A DNA stretch of 64,000 nucleotides from Marinicrinis sediminis (GTDB lineage Bacteria; Bacillota; Bacilli; Paenibacillales; KCTC-33676): contig NZ_JBHUMM010000005.1 of assembly GCF_042685085.1 (NCBI RefSeq), forward strand, positions 62,001 to 126,000, in the 5' to 3' direction. Every line of letters starts with the position of its first letter. Within the stretch, counting starts at the first letter, position 1. A program made the position numbers and the translations under genes. Below, in pieces: positions 8,028-18,000 of this stretch. The notes beneath the pieces are model-generated. The model was not told where the DNA came from and made no database searches. It saw only the letters and a program-made list of their open reading frames with translations.

Positions 8028-10094
8028 ATGAAAAAATCTTTGTTATTATCGCTCTCAATTATTTTTTTGTTATCATTCTTAAGTATTACCCCTGCAAAGA
8101 GTCTAAAAGCTGTTTCTAGTGAAAATCAGGAGAAATATATCTTAGAGATTTACAATGAGAAAGGTTTCTCATTGAATGAATTTGCCAGTAATATTAAATA
8201 TTCCTAGGTTCATCCATTAGAATTTAGAGGAATTGTATTGATAAACGATCAAGAAATAACTTTTGGGGTTAATAATATTAACAAAGCATCGTACGAAGAG
8301 TTTGAGAAAAAAATTGATGAATTATTGATTGATGTGATTGCAGAGTACACAGACAACGATTTTATCGATAATAAAAAGGTTTTGTCGATAAAAGAATCAC
8401 TTAAAGTTAAGTTAATATCATTTGAGGACAAAAAAGAAGTTATTGATAAATTCGATAAATCATTGATAATGAAAAATGAGAAGTATAAAAAAACAAAAAT
8501 AAACAAAAAAGAGCGTATTGATAAAATAAATCTATTAAAGAAACAAAAAGAAAAAAACAAAGTCAAATACAAAAAAGAAGATTCTAGCATCGAAATACCT
8601 TTTGAAAACTATGATCCTTCTATAGATGAACTCCAAGAATATAAACAGAAAGCAAAGGAACAAATAAAGAAGAAAGAAACCACTAATACAATTAAGAAGA
8701 GTGATTCAGTATCAATCTTATCATCGTATCCACAAGGAGGACCATCGTTCACTGATGAACCATGCGATTCCTCTTCTATTAATCCTCATTGTGGAGATTC
8801 ACAAGACAGACTTAAACAAAAACGGAGATTCAACGGGGTGGATGTCTCATATAATTGGCTCCCTTACTGGGTAAGTGCAGTAACTTATCAAGTAAATAAT
8901 TCTACCAAGAAACGTGTAGTTAATGTGAAAATGATGTGGGATCAAACAGCTTTAAATAATCTGAATATTGATTCAAATGAAGCAATTGAAATGGAAGCGC
9001 TGTTTTATAACTATGGAGATTTAAGTGATGTTCCAGGATATGGGTATGCATATATGTACACTGAAGGTGAGGGTTGGAGTACAAATCTACCTGGTGGATA
9101 TCTTGATACAAGGGATTTAGATCCAGATACTGAAAAGTCTTATGCTGTAGGCACAACATATACAGAGTTGATGGTACCAGAAAAAGTCTATGAATTTACA
9201 ATATATGGATACCCAATTCCAAATTATGCAGAGCAAATTACTGGGGGCCTTTGGCAAGTAAATATCCAACGTGGTTATTGGTTTGACAGTACTAATTATT
9301 GGTTCAGACAAATTCGTGGTTCTGGTGATGAATGGTATGTTTTTAATGAAGAATATGAAACAACTGCAAAATTCAAACAATATCATCGCTATAACAATTT
9401 ATTTTGGGCCCCTGGAGGATTCCAAGATTATACTGAAACAAACTACCACGACCAATTTAGATATAAAGAATCATTTAACCCATTAAACACTTATAATAGC
9501 AATGTATATACTGGAAGTATTCCAAGTGGGGGATACGAAGTTTATAAAATGCAACTAAATACTGCTAACCAAATAAGAATAAAAACATCCTCTTCAGGTT
9601 CTAATTACGATACAACATTAAGACTATACAACCACAATTTTGAAGAAATAGCTTATAATGATGATGCTAATGGCTCCTTGTATTCTGAAATTAATCAATA
9701 CTTAGCTAAAGGTGATTATTACGTGGTTGTAGAAGGGTATTCAGGTAACCAAATGCAAAGTTACCTATCCGCATCCATTGTGCCTTCTATTGGATATGAA
9801 AGTATAAACATCGGTGAAACTAAGTATATCGACATTCCTCAAAACGGAAGTAAACGATATGTGTTTAATGCAAATACTACTGGTTCTCGTGACTTTACGA
9901 CGGGATATTGGCAGACAAATGCTGATACATATCTATATTTATATGACAGCAATGATAATTTAGTAGCGTCTAACGATGATTACAGTGGTTACTACTCTAA
10001 AATTACTCATTATATTAGCACGAACCAAACTTTTTACATTGAGGTAAGAGGATATAATAATAGTGCTGTTAAATGCACACTCACACTCCAATAA
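8028..10094 (+). pseudogene. Secreted PPC-domain protein interrupted by an in-frame amber codon
   Basis: ATG 8028 starts a clear signal peptide (KKSLLLSLSIIFLLSF, then ITPAKS). The same frame continues without a shift to 10094, broken only by TAG at 8205-8207 after 59 codons. An ORF caller would start at TTG 8238, which has no ribosome binding site and no export signal. Full length would be about 688 residues. Residues about 60-210 are highly charged and probably helical. About 240-470 is a domain rich in Trp and Tyr that I do not recognise. Two C-terminal bacterial pre-peptidase (PPC-like) beta domains follow near 485-590 and 590-688, each with the DTxLxLYDxNxxxxAxNDD signature (TTLRLYNHNFEEIAYNDD and TYLYLYDSNDNLVASNDD). 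PPC domains normally accompany secreted proteases, but no protease domain is present here. It is a nonsense-mutated gene unless the amber codon is read through. Confidence 0.7.
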
Positions 10095-10160
10095 CACTTT
10101 TTTGTAAAAAAATATTAAATAAACATTTTATATTGTATTTAAATTCAATATAATTTAATT

Positions 10161-10204
10161 GGATGTCTCCCATGAATTCGGTAAGCTAGTGAGGCATCCT
10201 TTTT
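10161..10204 (+). terminator. Terminator of the PPC-domain gene
   Basis: GGATGTCTC at 10161-10169 pairs with GAGGCATCC at 10191-10199 (one G-U pair), followed by TTTTTCC. It is 65 bp past the stop codon. The rest of the 384-bp gap 10095-10478 holds the hairpin at 10422 and no other gene I can support. Confidence 0.65.
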
Positions 10205-10421
10205 CCTTTCTTATGATACGGTCATTATATTCTACAACCTCTGGTAGGAAATACCGTCAGCTTTTGGGTACTATGATTCAGCGGTAACACTCGTTGTTCT
10301 TATATAGATTCGAGATATAGAAGGAAAAAGAGAACGCCGAGAAAAAACGCCCAAGTGCATCTTCTGGGCTTTTTATGCTATGCTCAAGCATTTATTTCTG
10401 TGTATCTGTGGGAGAAAAAAC

Positions 10422-10459
10422 TATCACTCTCCCGTAGACTGAGACACGGGAGAGTGATA
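10422..10459. repeat. Perfect 14-bp inverted repeat at the left end of an IS3 copy
   Basis: TATCACTCTCCCGT at 10422-10435 is the exact reverse complement of 10446-10459, with a 10-nt loop reading AGACTGAGAC. It ends 20 bp before the OrfA start codon. It may be an IS terminal repeat facing a second abutting terminal repeat, or a transcription roadblock that protects the element from outside promoters. Confidence 0.6.
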
Positions 10460-10478
10460 AATAAGTTATAATCAAACT

Positions 10479-10772
10479 ATGGAAAAACGAAATCGATATG
10501 CCTCAGAATTCAAAACCAAAGTCGTCCTTGAAGTATTACAAGAAGAACAGACGGTAAATGAAATTGCAGCAAAATATGAAATTAGTCCAGTGATGTTGAG
10601 TCGTTGGAAAGCGGAGTTTATGGAACGTGCTTCGATGGTATTTGAGAAGAAAACCAATGAAGTCGAAAAAATGAAAAAGGAGTATGAGAAAAAGCAAGAA
10701 CATCTGGAGAAGCTGGTAGGCCAACTCACGATAGAGGTCGACTGGCTCAAAATAAAATTTGGCCTCAAATAA
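10479..10772 (+). CDS. IS3-family transposase OrfA
   Basis: A 97-residue OrfA: N-terminal helix-turn-helix (KTKVVLEVLQEEQTVNEIA, AKYEISPVMLSRWKAEF), then a leucine-zipper-like coiled coil (residues about 50-90, MKKEYEKKQEHLEKLVGQL) that typically mediates multimerisation. OrfB begins in another frame within its last codons, the usual IS3 arrangement for programmed -1 frameshifting. OrfA itself appears intact, but its OrfB partner is broken, so the element is inactive. Confidence 0.85.
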   Translation: MEKRNRYASEFKTKVVLEVLQEEQTVNEIAAKYEISPVMLSRWKAEFMERASMVFEKKTNEVEKMKKEYEKKQEHLEKLVGQLTIEVDWLKIKFGLK

Positions 10773-11404
10773 ACCGATAGAAGTACGAAAAAACATGGTG
10801 GAACGTGGTCATGCACGTGTCCATATGAAACGTCAATATAAGTTGCTAAGCATCAATCGCACCAGCTTAGATCGTAAACCAAAGAAGAAGCAACCAAGTG
10901 ATGTCAACATTCAGCTCATGCATCTCATCGATGAAATCTATACGAGGCATCTATACTTTGGCTATCGAAGAATGACCGCTTGCCTACAGGAGCGCGGATT
11001 TCATGTCAATGTAAAACGTATCTGCCGTTTGATGAAGATCATGGGGCTGGAAGCGATTTATCCCAAACCTAATTTGAGCAAGCGACTCCATGCGAAATAT
11101 TGTCGTCCTTATTTGCTGCGGGGTTTGACCATTGATCGTCCTAACCAAGTCTGGGGAGTAGATATTACGTATCTTCGGATGGGCAAGGGCTTTATGTATC
11201 TGTTCAATATCATCGATTGGTATAGTCGCAAAGTGATCGACTAACTACGAGTTGTCTAGTAACCTAGAGAAAGGCTTTGTCATAAGGTGTTTGAAACGAG
11301 CGTTCAGCCGTTGCAAGCCTGAGATCATGAACAGTGATCAAGGCTCCCACTTTAAGAATCCAGCCTATCTGGATCTCCTTCAAAAAAAAGGAATTCAAGG
11401 CATA
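10759..11404 (+). pseudogene. IS3-family OrfB, interrupted and truncated
   Basis: The integrase begins normally (HMKRQYKLLSINRTSLDR; YFGYRRMTACLQERG in the HTH_21 region) and reaches the first catalytic motif VWGVDITYLRMGKGFMYL and the IIDWYSRKVI segment. A TAA at 11242 then ends the frame. A second segment with the second Asp (EIMNSDQGSHFKNPAYLDLL) follows and stops near 11404, where a different, inverted IS3 copy begins. The catalytic Glu region is lost. Confidence 0.8.
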
Positions 11405-11471
11405 ACGGAACTGACCCCCGTCTTTGAGAGAGGGATCAAAACACCATTCAAGTTTATGTAGCCAGTCGCCT

Positions 11472-12226
11472 TTAATCAAAGGGTGACTGGTTATTTAGTT
11501 TTCTTTGAATCCGAATTTTGTTATAGTAAGTGATATAATCTTGAACGGTCTGTTCCACGATTGCCGTCGTTGTGCAGGTTAAACCTTCGAGATAGCATGA
11601 TCAGCAGGCGTTCCTTTTCGGGACCTGCTCATGATCATGCCTTTTCCTTTTACAGCCTCTTGATACGACTGGGACGTATAAACACTGCCTTGATCACTAT
11701 GGAGCAACGTACCAGGTAGGATTGGCAATTGATTTAAGGTATCGAGTACAAAAGTAGTGTCCTGCTTGTCCGCTATACTGTACGCCACAATCTCCCCGTT
11801 AAACAAGTCTAAAATACTCGACAAGTACATCATCTGTCCACCGAACGGCAAATAGGTGATGTCTGTGACCAGCTTTTGCATAGGTGCATCTGCATGAAAC
11901 TGTCGCTGTAGTACATGCTCAGCTATGTGTGCAGGCTGTCCATTTTGTCTACGTTTCTTGACTCTGACCCGACATTGTAGCCGCTCCGATCGCATAATAC
12001 GCTGCACGTGTTTATGGTTGATCCGCTTTTCGTTCCTAAGCAGCGCTGTAATTTTGCGATAGCCATAGCGAAATTTATGCTGGGTACAGAGTTCTCGGAT
12101 TCTCTCAACGGTTTGATCCTGCTTTCTGTTCTCGCAGGCCGCTTTCCAGCGATAGTAAGAGGCACGTGCTATTCCGAGCCACTTACAGGCTTGGGATATG
12201 CTAATCTCTCCTCGGATAGATGCCAT
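11472..12226 (-). pseudogene. IS150-like OrfB with internal deletion
   Basis: The upstream part is well preserved: YGYRKITALLR in the HTH_21 region, LVTDITYLPFGGQMMYLSSI with the first Asp, and LHSDQGSVYTSQSYQ with the second. The frame then runs into RKGTPADHAIS and ends at 11579. The true C-terminus (AIVEQTVQDYITYYNKIRIQ followed by RKLNNQSPFD) is found in another frame down to TAA 11472. The region that would carry the catalytic Glu is deleted, so this is an inactive transposase. Confidence 0.8.
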
Positions 12227-12248
12227 CCAGGCGATGACGATTCGTGGT

Positions 12249-12554
12249 TCACCTCCTTTCGATCTCCTTGTACTTTTTTAGAACGTCTATTTGCTGCCTC
12301 AAAAAGCGATTCTCGGCTTTCATCATCTCGAGTTCTGAAGCGTACGCTGGCCCTTTTCCGTAGCTGTACGGTTTCCCTACTGGCTGCTTAGGTCGCTTCA
12401 GCTCACCGTTGTGGTACCATTTCAACCAGGTCCCAATCTGTGTCTTATTTTTTATGACGAGCTGTTCCATGATCTCCTTGACGGGGATACCCTCCAACCT
12501 CATTTCAATCGCCTTCATCTTTGTTTCCACGGGATAACTCACTCTAGTTGCCAA
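12249..12554 (-). CDS. IS150-like transposase OrfA
   Basis: A 101-residue OrfA with a helix-turn-helix (VETKMKAIEMRLEGIPVKEI, then NKTQIGTWLKWY) and a short C-terminal heptad region (ELEMMKAENRFLRQQIDVLK). It lies 22 bp upstream of OrfB in a different frame, as expected for frameshift-coupled IS3 elements. It is intact, but its OrfB is dead. Confidence 0.85.
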   Translation of the reverse strand: MATRVSYPVETKMKAIEMRLEGIPVKEIMEQLVIKNKTQIGTWLKWYHNGELKRPKQPVGKPYSYGKGPAYASELEMMKAENRFLRQQIDVLKKYKEIERR

Positions 12555-12588
12555 CGCAAAAACACCTCCAAGGATATTCCCATATCAT

Positions 12589-12717
12589 ACGACATGGTGT
12601 TAGTTTCTTGAAGGTGTTTTGATTTGTCTCACACTATGGGGTCAGTCCCCTCCATCTTACGACATGGTAGTCTTTTCTTGAAGGTGTTTTGATTTGTCTC
12701 ACGTTATGGGGTCAGTT
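12589..12717. repeat. Two direct copies of an IS150-like terminal sequence
   Basis: A unit starting TACGACATGGT and ending ATGGGGTCAGT occurs at 12589-12647 and again at 12659-12717, exactly 70 bp apart, with few differences. Each contains TTCTTGAAGGTGTTTTGATT and then TGTCTCAC. The unit is the terminal region of the minus-strand IS3 element, so two right ends are present for one element. Confidence 0.75.
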
Positions 12718-12792
12718 CCTAACTTATTCCTCAGAAATTTGTGTCTTGACAATGGGGAGCATTACACAAAGCCAATCAAGGTGTGATTGATA

Positions 12793-13155
12793 TTACTTTG
12801 CTTTTTTCAAGTCTTTTCTAGCTAAATCAACTGCTACCGCTAATTTTTTTTGGTTAATTTTAATTAAACCTACTTTATATTGTGATAAAGGCATGGAATT
12901 AATTGTCGGTACTACATCTTGAATAGTCCTATTTAATTCAATATCAGCAATTAAAGAATCATTTATTAGTATTTTGTAAAAATCCTCTTCTTGTTCAGGT
13001 ATCCAATGGAGAATATACCCCGTCTCCAAACTAGGAAAACTTTGACGAAGAACATCAAGTAATCTTCGCTTTCCTTCTTCTTCAAACAATGACTTATTTG
13101 AAACCAATAATTGCTCTCTTATTTCTTGTTCAGTTTTACTTCCAATAAGTTTCAG
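12793..13155 (-). CDS. Probable immunity protein for the RHS-type toxin tip
   Basis: A small acidic protein of 104 residues from TTG 13107, or 120 residues if translation begins at the CTG at 13153-13155. The longer start is chosen because coding-like sequence (GSKTEQEIREQLLVSNKSL) continues upstream and GGGAGGG lies about 7 nt before the CTG. CTG starts are rare, so this remains uncertain. The gene lies just past the toxin stop, on the same strand, at the position polymorphic-toxin immunity genes occupy. Motifs such as ETGYILHWIPEQEEDFYKIL are not a family I can name. Confidence 0.5.
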   Translation of the reverse strand: MKLIGSKTEQEIREQLLVSNKSLFEEEGKRRLLDVLRQSFPSLETGYILHWIPEQEEDFYKILINDSLIADIELNRTIQDVVPTINSMPLSQYKVGLIKINQKKLAVAVDLARKDLKKAK

Positions 13156-13174
13156 CTTGTATCCCTCCCATATC

Positions 13175-14978
13175 TTATTTTATTATTCCTGGTGATGCTG
13201 TAACTAAGTTTCCATGACTATCGGTCAAAATGGTCATCGTTGAGGTAGGATTAAAATCATTAAATTTGTCAGTACCAATAGGTTTATCCAAAGTAACCTC
13301 TCTTACATAGCGAATCCCATTTGCACTATCTAGAGTTCTAGTTACAGGAGTATTCACTACATTCTTATCTGAAAGTATGGTACGAAGCTCATCTTGAGAA
13401 ATTGTGAATTGTGATTTGTTCTTAGTTGAAATGTGTTCTTGTACAACGTGTTTACATTACTGATATTAATTCTAGATTGTACGATAGGGGGCATTCCTTC
13501 GATTTTAGCCTTCCCCTTGTTGTCATTACTATTAGAGTCATTATTATTCGATTCTGATTTTTTTCCTTGGAATCCTCCTTTTCCTTCTTCTTTAATTTTA
13601 CATTTCTCATTCTAATATTCGCCTTAACTTTCACCTGTTGTGGGACTTCATATTGATCACCTGTGCCTCCTACTAGTGAATCTTCATGTAAATAGGCAGA
13701 CATATCCAATGCATCGTCAAATGATTCATAACCATACTCCTCCATTTCGGAGTGTATATTATAATAATGATCAACTAACCATCGAGCGCGAATATACGAT
13801 GTGTTAAAACCATATTCTTCTGAATATCCTTCATTAAACAAATAACTATAGTATACTCTCGTCTTAGCCATATTCTCTAGAAGGTCTGGATCAAAAGTTA
13901 TATCAAAATCAATTGGATCTGGATTGCTACATGATATCTGTTCTAAGCAAGCAAACCAGTATAATCCATAGGCAATATCCGTTTTTTCAGATGCATAAAT
14001 GCATAAACACCCTCTAATTGTGATACGTACTCTTCCGCAAATTTTTTGGCGTTCTCTGACCATTTGCTATTAAAACTATCAGCCATATCCCCTGCATTCC
14101 CTGTACCTCTAGTATATGCAGAAGCCTTAACTCCACCACTTGATAAGGAGTCCGGATTGAGTAGATAGTAGACAAGATCGTCAAATACAGAAGAGTTTGG
14201 TATACCTCGTGCCGTGTACATTTCATTTTCTTCGTAATTAGGTGAATACAGATCATATATTGACCTAATTTCTTCGGCGGTTGGCCCGTGGAATCCTTTA
14301 CTTAGAATACTTTTATGATCCCAACCGTTTTCTTCAGTGTACACCCAGTCTTGATCAGTATCTTTTTCTAACCAATCAGCAACATCGTTATTATCCTGAT
14401 CAAAATGGATCATATCTTCATCTGTGTCTACTTTACCATCCCGATCCCAATCTAGCCATTCTGGTATATCCGATCGCGCCTTTTTATACGACCATCCATA
14501 TTCTTCATCATAGGTCCAGTTGCTATCACCCTGATTCCAATCTGCAATGGAATCTCCATCTTTATCAAAGGCTGATTTGTCTTCTCTCGAATCCAATACG
14601 CCATCCCGGTTCCAGTCCAACCAATCTGGGATTTCGGAGGCATGACCGCTCGGGTCTATATAGCGTATCGGATCATTATGTGCATACGTGTACAGATTTA
14701 GGCTAAGCGGGTTCGTGTCCTCTCCCCAGTAGCTGTCTTCACTAATGAAACGTCCAGTGTACGCATTGTAATATCTCGCTCTTAGATAATAGAGACCTGT
14801 TTCTTCATCGTAGAACTCGCCAGCGTAACGAATGGCATTGCTATACGTTTCAATAGTTAGAATCGGGTTGCCGAAGATGTCATAGTCATACTGATACTCG
14901 ATCTCTCCGCTCAACAAATTTTGTAAAACTCTGCTTTTGTCGTTTTCGGTCGAATAAAATGGATTTGTCGAAATATAC
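13175..14978 (-). pseudogene. C-terminal tip of an RHS-repeat polymorphic toxin, frameshifted
   Basis: The upstream part (14978 to 13943) carries the RHS-associated core: YDYDIFGNPI, AGEFYDEETGLYYLRARYYN, TGRFISEDSYWGED and LNLYTYAHNDPIRYIDPSGH. After the core come two tandem units of about 55 residues with EF-hand/dockerin-like Asp-rich loops (WLDWNRDGVLDSRED and WLDWDRDGKVDTDED), then a toxin region. The frame slips near 13985 at an A6 run (minus strand). It continues as TDIAYGLYWFACLEQ in the next frame and slips again near 13560 at an A7 run into KSESNNNDSNSNDNKGK. It slips a third time near 13430 to reach TISQDELRTIL and the C-terminus MTILTDSHGNLVTASPGIIK. The N-terminal RHS shell and export signals are missing: homology begins at the NRPS terminator. 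The ATG at 15025 lies inside that terminator and is not a real start. This is a remnant or orphan cassette of a contact-dependent toxin; the toxic activity is not identified. Confidence 0.75.
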
Positions 14979-15022
14979 AAAACCAGCCACGCAAAATCCA
15001 AAACTTCCACGCGGCTGGTTTT
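14979..15022 (-). terminator. Terminator of the NRPS gene
   Basis: AAAACCAGCC at 14979-14988 pairs exactly with GGCTGGTTTT at 15013-15022, extended by two more pairs around one mismatch. It lies 10 bp beyond the NRPS stop and reads as a U-ending stem on the minus strand. The toxin remnant begins exactly here, so the terminator marks the junction between the two blocks. Confidence 0.8.
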
Positions 15023-15031
15023 CATGTTTGA

Positions 15032-18000
15032 CTATATCCCTACACCTTCATGCTTGCCTAGTTCCAACCCAACTCTCTCAATCTCCTCGTGCATCCAACT
15101 GGCCAGTTGGTCTATGGACTCTCTTGAAATGAGTCCAGCAATATAGAACCAGTACAGATGGAGACGCTGGCCTTGTACCTGACTGCCGACATTGAGTAAA
15201 TCCCGATCCTGGAGACTGGAATTTACTTTTTGCTTTTCTGGCAACGGAATGGGGGTGACCTCATGGAGCCAGTCCGTGTGCATTTCTTCATCAAACTGAC
15301 CGATAAAGTTGAAATTGACCTGGGCATCGCGAATGTGCTGCATCTGTGCCCGAATGTGGTCATCCTGGTGAGCGTAGCGCAGCAGGCTGTAACTGTTGTC
15401 CTGCGGAATCTGTTTACGTTGCCGGGCCACATCGCGCAATTCATCCAGGATGGAGTCCGAGCCGCTTAACTCGAATCGAACCGGATACTTGCCAGCCATC
15501 CAGCCAATTGTATTCGACAGCTCCAGCCCCTCCTCATAAGGATAACGTCCCGTATCAAACAGATTCATCATCAGTTGAGTCTGTCCGCTCCATTTCTGAT
15601 AGCCTTTCAGAAAGGCATAAATCAGGACATCATTCAGCTGAATACCTGGCTGCCGGTTCAATTCCTTGAGCAGTCCCTGAATATCTATCTCATGCTGGGT
15701 CATCCCGATGGTCCATTCCGTACATGCGCTGACCGGCATCTCGAGAGGAATATCCACCCCTTCACCATTGGCAAGCGGCAGCCAGTAATCCATCTGCTCA
15801 CGGCACGCATCACTGTCTGCATATGCTTGCATCGCCTTCATCAATTCCATATACGTCGCTGTACGAGGCGGCAACTGGAATGTGCGGTTTTCTCGCTGTT
15901 GTTGAATAAGCAGCATGAACTCCTTCATAAATATATGAATCGAAATCTGATCGAAGCAGAAATGATGCATCGCATAGACAAGCGTGCTTGGCTCTTGGTC
16001 GCCTCCATCCAGCAGTCTGAACAGCAGAAGCGGACCCTCCTGTACATCCAGTGCACTTTCCATCGACCACGCCATGTCCGCAAGTCGCTCCATTCGTTCC
16101 TCTTGGGGAATGTGACGGATATCGATCACCTCAAACGGTACAGAGCCGTCCCATTCCACAATGCGCTGCTTCCAGCCATCTGCAGTACGTATAGAGCGAA
16201 GCTGGAGAATATCATGACGGTTCATCAGAATGCGAAGCACCTGCTCGATCCAGGACGGATCGAGTCGATCCGGAAAGCGAATCGCACTCACCTCCCCCCA
16301 CATCATCTCGCGCTTCTCCTCGGAATCCGAGAAAGAATGAAAGTGATTTGGATGGATAGCCACCTCTCCGGTCTCATAGCCTTCCATCTCTCGTTCCCTA
16401 ACCTGCTTCACATGTGGAGCCAACTCCGCAATGGTGACATACTGGAACAGCTCCTGGATCGTGACACTCCGTCCCCGTTCGGCCAATCGCGAGGACACAT
16501 GAATGAATTTCATCGAGCTGCCCCCAAGATCGAAGAACGAGTCCATGACGCTCACTTCCTCCAGTTTGAGCACGTTCGCCCATACCTCTGCCAGCACGGC
16601 TTCCGTCTCATTTCTCGGTTGAACCACCACCCGCTCCTCGTCTCCTTGCTGCGGATTCGGCAATGCCTTACGATCCACCTTCCCGTTCGGCGTCAGCGGC
16701 ATTTCCGTGAGCACGGTGAAAAATGCCGGAATCATATATTGCGGCAACCATTCCGTCAAATAACCACGCCAGGAGATCCGATCTCCCTGATCTCCTTGCT
16801 CTCCTTCATGTGGTCCTTCATTGGCAACGGTTGAATCAGACATGGAACCAGCTTCTTCACAATCCCTGTCCTTCTCTAGCCGATCATGCAGCACGAGATA
16901 GGCTGCCAGCGCGGATTCACCCTGGCTGTCCCGCACCTGTATGACCACAGCTTCCCTGACCGCTTCATGACGCAGCAGCATCGCTTCGATCTCGCCCAGC
17001 TCAATGCGGAAACCGCGGATCTTCACCTGATGATCGATGCGTCCCATATGCTCAAGGCGTCCGTCTGGCAACCACCGTGCCAAATCCCCGGTATGGTACA
17101 TCCGTCGCTGATCCCATAACTCCTTGCTACTTAAATCCTCATCCACGCTCACTTCATCTCCGGACCACGGAAAAGGCACAAACTTCTCAGCAGTCAACGT
17201 CTCCCGCTTCCAGTAACCCCTTGCCAGACCGTCACCAGCAATGCAAAGTTCACCCGCCACACCAGCAGGCTGCAACTGTCTCCATTCGTTTACAATTACC
17301 ATCTGTGTATTGGCAATTGGGCGACCGATCGTAATAGTCGTCGCATCTGTCAGTTCCTCTACCGAGGACCATACGGTCGTTTCCGTCGGGCCATACATAT
17401 TGAAAATTCGGGCATTCGTTCGCTCGCGAAGCCGTTCCAGCAGCGCCATCGACATCGGTTCACCGCCAAGCATGAGCACCTTCAACTGACCCAGCCATGT
17501 GGCCTGCCGGTCTCTCTCCATCAGCAGCGTCATGCGTGAAGGCGTGGTCTGCATCATCTCGAATGAATGCCGTTTGTTCAGCGCTTCCAGTGCAAGACCA
17601 TCTACCGCTTCCTCTTCACTAGCCAGCACCACCTTCATCCCTCTCGACAAGGGCAGCAGCGTCTCCAATACGAAAATATCAAAGGACATCGTCGTCAGAG
17701 AAGCGATGGAAGCATGTTCCGCAAACGGGATTCGCTGCGCCATGCCAGTCATAAAGTTCATCACAGCACGGTGCTCGATCATGACCCCTTTCGGCTGTCC
17801 GGTAGAACCAGAAGTATAGATGACATAGGCCAGATCCCCGCTGGTCACCTTCTGCTCGGGTTGGGTGGCTGAATAGCCAATCCATGCGTCTGCTCCGAGC
17901 AGCAACACCTCGCCATCAAATCCATCGAATGACACCCTGTCTGTCAGGTGGGACTGCACCAGCAACAGCGAAGCATCACTGTCTGCGAGCAACACCTTCA

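Larger units (their letters stand above)
11408..12718 (-). mobile_element. IS3-family (IS150-like) element inserted into another IS3 copy
   Basis: The plus-strand left boundary near 11408 reads GAACTGACCCCC and continues ATCAAAACACCATTCAAG. The right boundary, read on the minus strand, is GAACTGACCCCATAACGTGA followed by a near-identical ATCAAAACACCTTCAAG. These two terminal repeats enclose OrfA and OrfB on the minus strand. The insertion point lies inside the OrfB of the plus-strand IS3 copy. The right end is duplicated (see 12589-12717). Confidence 0.7.

Noticed and set aside
4957..8207. Genetic-code change (amber recoding) in the organism
   Set aside because: Interruptions occur only in island relics already carrying deletions and frameshifts; conserved housekeeping genes here end normally and contain no internal TAG.
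14980..15025. ATG at 15025 as the start of the RHS-derived gene
   Set aside because: It lies in the NRPS terminator stem; the first codons encode the hairpin, not RHS-like sequence.
15575..16834. 419-codon plus-strand open frame opposite the NRPS
   Set aside because: Lies entirely antisense to well-conserved NRPS domains, with no ribosome binding site and His/Leu-rich shadow composition.
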